DNA of 64,000 bases from positions 1 to 64,000 of the IMG/VR virus record IMGVR_UViG_3300025668_000745; one strand, given 5' to 3'. The notes beneath the pieces are model-generated. The model saw only the letters and a program-made list of their open reading frames with translations, searched no databases and was not told where the DNA came from. Source of the stretch: a virus. Positions 1-6,149 of this stretch are shown in pieces (the stretch's first letter is position 1; the number at the start of each line of letters is the position of its first letter). Made by a program: the position numbers and the translations under genes.

Positions 1-5
1 TTATG

Positions 6-26
6 AATATCTACGTCGTAGATATT
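6..26. repeat. Perfect 10-bp inverted repeat
   Basis: AATATCTACG and its exact reverse complement CGTAGATATT flank a single T at position 16. It can form a DNA cruciform or serve as a symmetric protein-binding site; a one-base loop is too tight for an RNA hairpin without opening the inner pairs. A second imperfect dyad (TTAGTTT...AAACTAA) follows directly. Confidence 0.7.
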
Positions 27-92
27 AGTTTTCGCTAACGCTCAAACTAAACACTTCGTTTGTTGATAGAAGTAATTAATAAGATACAAATG

Positions 93-114
93 CATTATTA
101 CGAATGTAATAATG
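93..114. repeat. Perfect 9-bp hairpin with GAAT loop
   Basis: CATTATTAC, a four-base loop GAAT and GTAATAATG form a perfect stem-loop on either strand. No T-run follows it on the plus strand, so it is not a classic intrinsic terminator in that direction. It may be an RNA processing or stability element. Confidence 0.65.
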
Positions 115-141
115 TTTAAGTTTCATGTAGATTGTTTAGTC

Positions 142-174
142 AGACGGAACCTGTTACGGCCCCGTCGTCTTTTT
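142..174 (+). terminator. Possible intrinsic terminator
   Basis: AGACG (142-146) pairs with CGTCT (166-170), and the pairing runs straight into a T-run (170-174). An alternative stem is GACGG (143-147) with CCGTC (162-166). A transcript entering from the left of the window on the plus strand could end here. The stem is short and the loop long, so this is a weak call. Confidence 0.35.
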
Positions 175-491
175 GGATAACTTCATGTGAGTCCGTCCAG
201 CCGAGACATTGGAAGTAGGTAATTGTTTATACACAAAGTACAATGGGCTCTGACCTTTCCCAACCTACGTCGACATCGCTGTTTCCAGCTACCTCTTGCT
301 TCGTTCCTATTGCTAAAGAGTTTTTATGTACTGTGTTTGTGTTTTTCGACTGCCAACAAAACAATCTATATCAACCAGTGAGCCCAATTTGTTTGGTGGC
401 TTCCTACCTCTGGGTAGTCGATCAATATGTTACGTGTGCTTCTATACGAGAGCTTTTTCCACAGCGGTATTATTAAACTGGCCCGCTAACC

Positions 492-941
492 TTATGTGTT
501 GGAATGTTTTGCCTGGATGTGTTGTTCTAACAATGCCTGTTTAAGTTTGTCTGACCCGCCTACTCTAACATTAATGATACCGTTATAGTATTCATCAGTT
601 TCAAGTACACGCCTATCAAATTGTTCTCTTGCCTCTATGTAGGACATTTCGCCCCTACCTTTACATAGGTATAATATTTCTCTTGTAAACTTGTCTTCGC
701 CTAATGCTGCTACGTCTGCGTTTAGTCTGTCTGAACTACCATAATAAGTTTTCCAGTCTGACTCTTTATAGCCTCGTCTTTTATTTTTTCTGCCTTTAAG
801 TGGTGGCTTAGTGGTTTTAAATTTTGCAAGTTTCTTGCCTATGTACTTTTGGCCTGTGGTAGTATTAGTAATAAGATAAACAAATCCTTCGTATTGATCT
901 TCAATACATTTAATTTCTTTACCTTGATAAGTCCAGCTCAT
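492..941 (-). CDS. GIY-YIG family endonuclease (Seg-like)
   Basis: A 149-residue protein. VYLITN near residues 22-27 followed by QKYIGKK near 31-37 is the pair of strands that defines the GIY-YIG nuclease fold. The DWKTYYGSS segment and the AREQF glutamate in the second half fit the later conserved positions, where the glutamate binds the metal ion. Family members nick or cut DNA. In T4-like phages free-standing copies (seg genes) act as homing endonucleases, while others are simple repair or host-DNA nucleases. It is the last gene of the minus-strand run gp47-gp46-small protein and has its own late-promoter-like octamer 18 bases upstream, overlapping the preceding stop codon. No DNA-binding tail beyond the nuclease domain is obvious, which argues slightly against a full homing enzyme. 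Confidence 0.75.
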   Translation of the reverse strand: MSWTYQGKEIKCIEDQYEGFVYLITNTTTGQKYIGKKLAKFKTTKPPLKGRKNKRRGYKESDWKTYYGSSDRLNADVAALGEDKFTREILYLCKGRGEMSYIEAREQFDRRVLETDEYYNGIINVRVGGSDKLKQALLEQHIQAKHSNT

Positions 942-958
942 ATGGTACTTACCGTTAG

Positions 959-1171
959 CTATTTATTATCGTTGCCTTTTCTGGTAATACGTGTAGTTGT
1001 ATGTTTTTCATGTATTTGATCCATGCGTTCTTTTGCAAGACTACGAATTTCTCTAAGCCATTTTCGTGAGTCTCGATGTGTTCGCACAGAATTTTTTCTT
1101 TCAAACTTTTCGTTTTCTTTAAAATATTCTAAGTATGCTTTTACTAACTTATCGTGTATGCTGTCTTCCAT
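959..1171 (-). CDS. Small basic/acidic helical phage protein
   Basis: A 70-residue, highly charged protein (many K, R and E) predicted by eye to be almost wholly helical, with no cysteine motif or membrane segment. It starts two bases after the gp46 gene and is surely co-transcribed with it. From memory, marine T4-like phages often carry a small lysine/arginine-rich protein of about this size next to gene 46. I cannot assign a role; nucleic-acid binding is a guess from charge alone. Confidence 0.6.
   Translation of the reverse strand: MEDSIHDKLVKAYLEYFKENEKFERKNSVRTHRDSRKWLREIRSLAKERMDQIHEKHTTTRITRKGNDNK
960..967 (-). promoter_or_regulatory. Candidate T4-type late promoter for the GIY-YIG gene
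   Basis: The minus strand reads AATAAATA (consensus TATAAATA, 7 of 8) about 18 bases upstream of the endonuclease ATG. This is the same spacing seen before the tail genes. It overlaps the stop codon of the gene upstream. Confidence 0.45.
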
Positions 1172-1172
1172 A

Positions 1173-2945
1173 TTAGCTCAATACTTCGATGTCATTTTCG
1201 TAGCTTGTAAATCCGTTTTCTTTGATGACTTTCATTACAAAATTAACTCTTCCAATTAATTCATCTTTGTGCGAGATAAGATATATATTTTTATCACGCT
1301 CTCTACCAATCTTTTTAAGAACACTTAGCGAGTTTTCAACTCCAGCAGTATCCATGCCACTATCAATAAGTTCGTCAATAAACAACAAATTAATATTTTG
1401 ATATAAACTCTCCCAAACATCGCGGAATGCAAAGCTCATGCCAAGTATAAGTCTGTTACGTTCTCCACGTGATAGATTATCAAAGTCTAAGTCTTGACCA
1501 AGTTGTGTAATTTCAACACTAAGATCATTTTGGAATAATACTTGATGCGGCAATCCTAACTTGTCAAGATAGTATGTAAGTCTATTGTTTAGATATGCTA
1601 AGTTTTGCTCAATAATTTTTTTACGAATAAAACTATCTTTATTTGTTAACAATTTTAATAGGAACTCTTGATGCTCTTTATAATTTGTTAATTCATTAAC
1701 AGAGGTCCAATCAATATCCTGTAGTGCAGTATTAGTCAACTCGTCCACTTGAGTTTGATAAGGGTCAACATCATTTTCTTTTGTTGACAATGCTTGTTTT
1801 AAACTATCAACATTCTGTCTATGGTCATATGCTTCTTTAGCAGTTTCGTAAAAAGTAGTAGGTTTGCCGTTGATGTCACCAATTTCTTTAAGAGCGTCAA
1901 CAACACCTTGTCGTTTAGTGTCAATCTCAGTTGCATATGATATTGCATCTTCAAGTTCTTTTACTTTCTTCGATTCAATCTCTGCTTTTTTGTCTGCATG
2001 AAGCTCTTGTCCGCAAGTATAACAAGTTGCATCTTCAAGATTTGCGATGTCTTTTTGTGCTTTTTCTACACTCTTAGTTGCACGTAATAGTGCTGGCTCC
2101 AATGTGCTTAATTCTTTTTTAAGAGCCAAAATAGAATTGTTATGTTCGTTCCAGTTAGATAATTTTTCATGACTATCTAATTCAGAATCGATATCTAAAT
2201 GTTCTAATTCTTCTATAGATTTAGACAATCTTTCAGTGTCTAATGTCTGTTTTGCACGCCATGCACGTTGGTTCTTCTTCAAACTTTCGATTGTAACTTC
2301 AATTTTTTCATTAGCTGTTTGAATAGCTTCAATTTTTAAAGTTTCTGATGTAATTGCTTCTTTTGTTGTTTTTACTTGTTCTTTTAAGTTTTCGGCCTTC
2401 TCAGAAAGTATAGTAATGCCTAACAGTTGTTCAATGATTGCACGTTGATCGTTCTGCCGCATACTTAAAAACGGTTCAGTGTATGTGTTTAGAGCAACAA
2501 TATGTTTAAACATATCGTGACTCATGTTCAGTAGAACATTAATTGATTCTTGTGTTTTGCGACTGTCGCCTTGTGACTCGTCGACCATCTCTTGTTCTTG
2601 ATCATTGATATAAAACTTGAGTACGTTAGGCGATCTACCACGTTCGATTCGATAATCAACGCCATCTTTTTCAAAATGTAGTGTAACTAACATGCCTTTT
2701 GAGTTAGTTTTGTTAATCAAGTTATTGCGTTTGATGTTTGTAAGTGCTGTACCATACAACGCATACGATAGTGCATTGATGATAGTAGTTTTACCAGTAC
2801 CGTTACGTGATCCTGTGTCGTCACCACCTTGATCTAAGTTCTCACCAAGCACAAGTGTTAGTTGTTCTTTGTTAAAATCTACAGCCTGGGTTTGATTGCC
2901 CACACTCATAAAGTTTTTTACGGTTAAGTCTTTAATTCTTATCAT
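1173..2945 (-). CDS. gp46: Recombination endonuclease subunit gp46 (Rad50/SbcC-like ATPase)
   Basis: A 590-residue SMC-type ATPase. The Walker A loop is at residues 45-53 (GSRNGTGKT). Two long helical coiled-coil arms follow, joined at a zinc hook (C308-Y-T-C311). The C-terminal half carries an ABC signature (LSRGER) and Walker B (LLFIDEL). Length is close to T4 gp46 (560). With gp47 it forms the Mre11/Rad50-type complex that degrades host DNA and processes ends for recombination-dependent replication. Its ATG overlaps the end of gp47 by four bases (ATGA), implying translational coupling and equimolar synthesis. All key ATPase motifs look intact. Confidence 0.95.
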   Translation of the reverse strand: MIRIKDLTVKNFMSVGNQTQAVDFNKEQLTLVLGENLDQGGDDTGSRNGTGKTTIINALSYALYGTALTNIKRNNLINKTNSKGMLVTLHFEKDGVDYRIERGRSPNVLKFYINDQEQEMVDESQGDSRKTQESINVLLNMSHDMFKHIVALNTYTEPFLSMRQNDQRAIIEQLLGITILSEKAENLKEQVKTTKEAITSETLKIEAIQTANEKIEVTIESLKKNQRAWRAKQTLDTERLSKSIEELEHLDIDSELDSHEKLSNWNEHNNSILALKKELSTLEPALLRATKSVEKAQKDIANLEDATCYTCGQELHADKKAEIESKKVKELEDAISYATEIDTKRQGVVDALKEIGDINGKPTTFYETAKEAYDHRQNVDSLKQALSTKENDVDPYQTQVDELTNTALQDIDWTSVNELTNYKEHQEFLLKLLTNKDSFIRKKIIEQNLAYLNNRLTYYLDKLGLPHQVLFQNDLSVEITQLGQDLDFDNLSRGERNRLILGMSFAFRDVWESLYQNINLLFIDELIDSGMDTAGVENSLSVLKKIGRERDKNIYLISHKDELIGRVNFVMKVIKENGFTSYENDIEVLS

Positions 2946-3952
2946 AATTCGTTATAAATGTCCAGTAGCATTTTCTTATTAAAGTTTTCAGAGTCAATTG
3001 CAGTAATTTCTTTAGACACAATCTCGTCAACACTTTCAAATGATGTTATATCTAAGTCTGTATTAATTTCTTCGATTGTTTTTTGTGATATAAGAGATAT
3101 TTCTCGACAATTATGTTGATTAATATAAGTTTCTTTAATGAAACTGGCTTCTTCGTAACTAATTGGTAAGTCAAGAGTTACTCGTATATACATATTTGAC
3201 TTAATAATATTTTTTGTATCATCAATTAACTGTGATAACTTAACTGTGCGATACTTTGGACAGTCAGGCCAGTTAACGTATACTGGCTCAGCATCATTCT
3301 CTTTATCAAGTATCATCATACCACGATCATCATCCCATGCATCTGCGTAGTTATGCGGAAAGGCATTTCCAAGATAGTGTATTTTACCTTGCTTTTGTCT
3401 TTTATGGAAGTGTCCTGAGAATACATACTCTTGATTTTTAAAATGTTCACTTTTAAGTTCACCATGATCGGGCATTTGTACCATTGCGTTCATATAAAAC
3501 GAAGGAAGTTCAAAGTGTCCAAACATGTACTTAGATTTAATCTTCTCAATCTTCTTCCATTCGTCGCCTACTAACCACGGGACTAATGTTACATCGTCGA
3601 TAGTTGTAATTTCGTCAATAAATGTTATACCTGGAATAAACTTACTGAATGCTGTACTATTAACATCACGCTTATCTTTATAATATAAGTCGTGATTACC
3701 ATCGAAAAAGAAGAACTGCTCAAATGCTTGTCCAAGTTTTTCGAGGCATCTTATAGTTGCATCCATTGTAGTAAGATTAAGACTATTTCTATTATGATGC
3801 CAGTCACCACAGAAGATACCAGTCTCGCAATTATTAGCCTTAGCTTGCTCAATAAACCAATCAATAAAGTTTTCACCATCTTGATTATGTTGTTTAGAGT
3901 TGCCTTTTAGACCAAAATGGATGTCAGTGAATACTGCTGCCTTTTTAAACAA
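2942..3952 (-). CDS. gp47: Recombination endonuclease subunit gp47 (Mre11/SbcD-like nuclease)
   Basis: A 336-residue metallophosphoesterase. The ordered motifs are FTDIHFG (residues 8-14), GDWHH, GNHD, GHFE and GHFHKRQ, which supply the two-metal site of Mre11-type nucleases. It partners gp46, encoded directly downstream with a 4-base overlap. The start is TTG at 3950-3952. AGGA lies seven bases upstream, and this start places the first phosphoesterase motif at the usual distance from the N-terminus; no in-frame ATG fits. A sigma70-type promoter lies about 25-50 bases upstream. T4 gp47 is 339 residues, so the protein is full length. Confidence 0.94.
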   Translation of the reverse strand: MFKKAAVFTDIHFGLKGNSKQHNQDGENFIDWFIEQAKANNCETGIFCGDWHHNRNSLNLTTMDATIRCLEKLGQAFEQFFFFDGNHDLYYKDKRDVNSTAFSKFIPGITFIDEITTIDDVTLVPWLVGDEWKKIEKIKSKYMFGHFELPSFYMNAMVQMPDHGELKSEHFKNQEYVFSGHFHKRQKQGKIHYLGNAFPHNYADAWDDDRGMMILDKENDAEPVYVNWPDCPKYRTVKLSQLIDDTKNIIKSNMYIRVTLDLPISYEEASFIKETYINQHNCREISLISQKTIEEINTDLDITSFESVDEIVSKEITAIDSENFNKKMLLDIYNEL

Positions 3953-3975
3953 AATTAGATCCTCGCTTTTTTATT

Positions 3976-4004
3976 AGCATAACACAAAAAGTTATTAATG
4001 TCAA
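3976..4004 (-). promoter_or_regulatory. Sigma70-type promoter for the gp47-gp46 operon
   Basis: On the minus strand a perfect TTGACA (-35, 3999-4004) is separated by 17 bases from TATGCT (-10, 3976-3981). A ribosome site and the TTG start of gp47 follow. This fits early or middle expression by unmodified host polymerase. Confidence 0.7.
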
Positions 4005-4013
4005 TAGAAATGG

Positions 4014-4832
4014 TTACTTTCCGGCTTCTCTTTTAAGAGCAGCTTCCCATTCTCCAGCATGTAGTCTTGTATGCGAAGGATTTAAGTCGTTCATTTCGAG
4101 AATATCGTCTCTAATGTTCTGCGCTCGTTTTTCAATGTTAATAATTCGTACAAATGAGTTTGTAACGGCGGCTGTATAATACGCAAATGGATTGTTGGAC
4201 TTTGATTCATCAAACTGTAGACCAATTTGTGCCAATTGTAAGATTGCCTGTCCTCGCATTTCGTCGTTGTATGTATATCCACGTACATTTCCTCTTGTTG
4301 CGTACCTATCACATAACTTCATCCACATCATAGCAAGTTTATTAGTTGCTTTTCCGCCTGTTAACGTAAAGCAACCGTTTTCCATGCCTCCTGCCCAGTG
4401 ACTTTTACCAACACATACTAATTCTCCATCAGATGTAAATTTATAATGCTGAAATGGAGGAAAATTAAGTTTAACTCTGGTATCTGCAACTGTCTTTGGG
4501 TTCTTTTTGCGCCCAGGCTCTTCAGGAATATGGTCAAAAGTGTAAATTCTAAAAATTATCTCTTCTTTTGTAACTTTTTTATAGTCATGTTCACATTCTG
4601 CCATCTTTACTTTTCGACCAGCTGCTTTAGCATCGTCGTATGCTTGGACACTAAGGCGTTTTGCTTTGTTACGTTTAGCTTCTGCAATAGTCCTGATATT
4701 AATTTTTTCAATAGTTGGTAGGATAATATCAAATTGATGATAATCCTTATCAACAAAGCTACAAAATGTAGATTTTGATTTATGTATCTCTTTAAGGATA
4801 TCTTTGTTGTTTAAATAATTTACTCTTTTCAT
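4014..4832 (-). CDS. gp55: Late transcription sigma factor, gp55-like
   Basis: A 272-residue protein resembling the gp55-type sigma factors of marine T4-like phages. The best indicator is the helical stretch near residues 168-240, with NDEMRGQAILQLAQIGLQFD, then NPFAYYTAAVTNSFVRIIN, which matches sigma region 2 (core binding and -10 recognition). The N-terminal 160 residues are an extension absent from T4 gp55 (185 residues). gp55 directs RNA polymerase to the octamer TATAAATA, and close matches to that octamer occur before the tail genes in this window. A near-consensus sigma70 promoter lies upstream, and a perfect TATAAATA on the same strand lies further upstream, so the gene may be both early and self-activated. 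AGGAA precedes the ATG. Confidence 0.82.
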   Translation of the reverse strand: MKRVNYLNNKDILKEIHKSKSTFCSFVDKDYHQFDIILPTIEKINIRTIAEAKRNKAKRLSVQAYDDAKAAGRKVKMAECEHDYKKVTKEEIIFRIYTFDHIPEEPGRKKNPKTVADTRVKLNFPPFQHYKFTSDGELVCVGKSHWAGGMENGCFTLTGGKATNKLAMMWMKLCDRYATRGNVRGYTYNDEMRGQAILQLAQIGLQFDESKSNNPFAYYTAAVTNSFVRIINIEKRAQNIRDDILEMNDLNPSHTRLHAGEWEAALKREAGK

Positions 4833-4862
4833 ATAATTTCCTATAGTTTAAGTATTTCTTAT

Positions 4863-4891
4863 ATTATACACGTAAATTTACTAAAAGTCAA
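4863..4891 (-). promoter_or_regulatory. Near-consensus sigma70 promoter for gp55
   Basis: The minus strand reads TTGACT (4886-4891), a 17-base spacer, then a perfect TATAAT (4863-4868), with the gp55 start 30 bases further on. It would let host polymerase make the late sigma factor before late transcription starts. Confidence 0.8.
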
Positions 4892-4923
4892 GTATATTCA
4901 TTAAAAAAATTAAATGCGTAGTT

Positions 4924-4931
4924 TATTTATA
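4924..4931 (-). promoter_or_regulatory. Perfect T4 late promoter octamer facing gp55
   Basis: The minus strand reads TATAAATA, an exact match to the T4 late promoter. It lies about 90 bases upstream of the gp55 start and two bases from an oppositely directed late octamer. It would allow gp55 to activate its own gene late in infection. Confidence 0.55.
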
Positions 4932-4933
4932 GT

Positions 4934-4941
4934 GATAAATA
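4934..4941 (+). promoter_or_regulatory. Late promoter at the head of the baseplate module
   Basis: GATAAATA (7 of 8 to TATAAATA) is followed by CACTATAGGAG and the ATG at 4959. The octamer, a short A/T leader and AGGAG recur almost unchanged before gp6 (12473), which supports a real promoter rather than a chance match. Confidence 0.7.
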
Positions 4942-4958
4942 CACTATAGGAGTAATCT

Positions 4959-5852
4959 ATGTCAGGATTTTTTAACGCAGCAAATAGAGTTGCAAATCAA
5001 TTTCAAAGTTTGCAACAGAGTATAGGATCTGAGTTTGTAAATATTGTAGAAAACAGCAAATTTGGAAATGTATTACAAGGTGCAAGGTCACTACAAGGAA
5101 TTGCACAAGGTGTTGCAGATTTTGCAAACGGACTTGCAGATCCATCAAAATTGCTTTCGCAGTTTAGATCGAGAAATATATTTCCCGGAGCAGAACCTGA
5201 ACAAAGTTCACGAGTTAGTGCAGAAATTGCTGGCGGAGTAGAAAGAGATTGGAGAGTACGTCTAAGTATTCCTGGATCGATGAAAGGTAGTAAAATGTTT
5301 ACTCCGTTAAGTCGAACTGCTGGTTTTGTATTTCCATATACTCCTACAATTTATGTACAACACAGTGCAGATTATAATAGTTTACAGCCTGTACACACAA
5401 ATTATCCGTTTCCTGTTTATGAAAATAGCAGAACTGATCAATTTACAGTGAGTGGAGACTTTTTAGTTGAAACATCTTTTGAAGCAGAATACTGGGTAGC
5501 AGCAGTCCACTTCTTAAGAACGATAACAAAAATGGATTATGGTGGAACAGGCGCACCGCCACCAATTTGTAGACTAAACGGATACGGAGATTTTGTTTTT
5601 AACAACGTTCCTGTTGTTATAACAAACTTTCAAATAGATTTACCTGCAGAAGTTGACTACATATCTACGAGTTTAGAAAGTCAAGGCGTTAGTACAAATA
5701 GCGCAAATGGTAAAGCTATAAGTTGGGTACCGTCACAAAGTTTGATCAGTGTTACATTACAGCCGATTTATAGTAGACGAAAGGTTGAAAAGTTCAATCT
5801 TAATAGTTTTATGAATGGATCATATATTAAAGATGGGGATGGATTTATCTAA
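4959..5852 (+). CDS. Baseplate tail-tube junction protein (gp48/gp54-like)
   Basis: A 297-residue virion protein and the first gene of the late module. The N-terminal 80 residues are small, Gln/Ala-rich and helical. The remainder is beta-rich, with aromatic segments (AGFVFPYTPTIYVQH, EAEYWVAAVHFLRTITKMDY) like those of tail-tube-fold proteins that cap the hub and start tube polymerisation. Position directly before gp53 and the hub genes supports a gp48 or gp54 role; T4 gp54 is 320 and gp48 364 residues. I cannot tell which of the two it replaces, and only one such gene is present in this window. Its TAA overlaps the next ATG by one base. An AGGAG ribosome site precedes its start. Confidence 0.65.
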   Translation: MSGFFNAANRVANQFQSLQQSIGSEFVNIVENSKFGNVLQGARSLQGIAQGVADFANGLADPSKLLSQFRSRNIFPGAEPEQSSRVSAEIAGGVERDWRVRLSIPGSMKGSKMFTPLSRTAGFVFPYTPTIYVQHSADYNSLQPVHTNYPFPVYENSRTDQFTVSGDFLVETSFEAEYWVAAVHFLRTITKMDYGGTGAPPPICRLNGYGDFVFNNVPVVITNFQIDLPAEVDYISTSLESQGVSTNSANGKAISWVPSQSLISVTLQPIYSRRKVEKFNLNSFMNGSYIKDGDGFI

Positions 5853-6148
5853 TGTCAAGTGTTACAAGCCCTTATTATAAAACAAAAAAAGCAAACGGAA
5901 ATTATTTAGATTTACTTACTATTAGGCCTGTCCCTGCAGACCCAGATGATATACAATACACTATTGAACCTCAATATAACTTTAGACCAGATCTGTTAGC
6001 ATTTGACCTATACGGTAGTTCAAAATTATGGTGGATTTTTGCACAGCGTAATTTAGATATTATCTACGATCCTATATTTGATTTTAAAGTTTCAACTACA
6101 ATTTATCTACCTAAGAATAGTAGATTAAAAGCAGTATTAGGTCTATAA
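5852..6148 (+). CDS. gp53: Baseplate wedge protein gp53-like
   Basis: A 98-residue protein. The segment YNFRPDLLAFDLYGSSKLWW (residues 43-62), then IFAQRN and a closing run of strands (STTIYLPKNSRL), is characteristic of the compact LysM-like domain of gp53 family proteins. These clamp the outer wedge to the hub. T4 gp53 is 196 residues, but short single-domain forms like this are usual in marine myoviruses. It lies one base after the upstream gene and one base before the next, in the expected baseplate order. Confidence 0.78.
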   Translation: MSSVTSPYYKTKKANGNYLDLLTIRPVPADPDDIQYTIEPQYNFRPDLLAFDLYGSSKLWWIFAQRNLDIIYDPIFDFKVSTTIYLPKNSRLKAVLGL

Positions 6149-6149
6149 T

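Larger units (their letters stand above)
1..491. other. Intergenic, hairpin-rich and partly G+C-rich region without a convincing gene
   Basis: No reading frame here has a plausible start, ribosome site and phage-like composition. The first 120 bases hold perfect short inverted repeats (listed separately). Bases 241-300 are 53% G+C by direct count, against 33% for bases 1-60, so this part is not ordinary spacer. TGGGCTC at 244-250 is complementary to GAGCCCA at 380-386, and CTACC/GGTAG form a small local hairpin near 405-418. That pattern would fit a structured RNA of a few hundred bases. I could not match it to a tRNA (no recognisable T-arm) or to a tmRNA tag. Confidence 0.5.

Noticed and set aside
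121-490. Possible tRNA or tmRNA in the G+C-rich left region
   Set aside because: No GGTTCRANTCC-type T-arm on either strand and no acceptor pairing; the minus-strand frame ending near 310 does not give a hydrophobic ALAA-type tag.
243-544. Two overlapping plus-strand reading frames of 77 and 72 codons
   Set aside because: No ribosome site, composition unlike phage proteins (Cys/Phe/Val-rich strings), and the second overlaps the end of the convergent endonuclease gene. The region looks more like noncoding structure.
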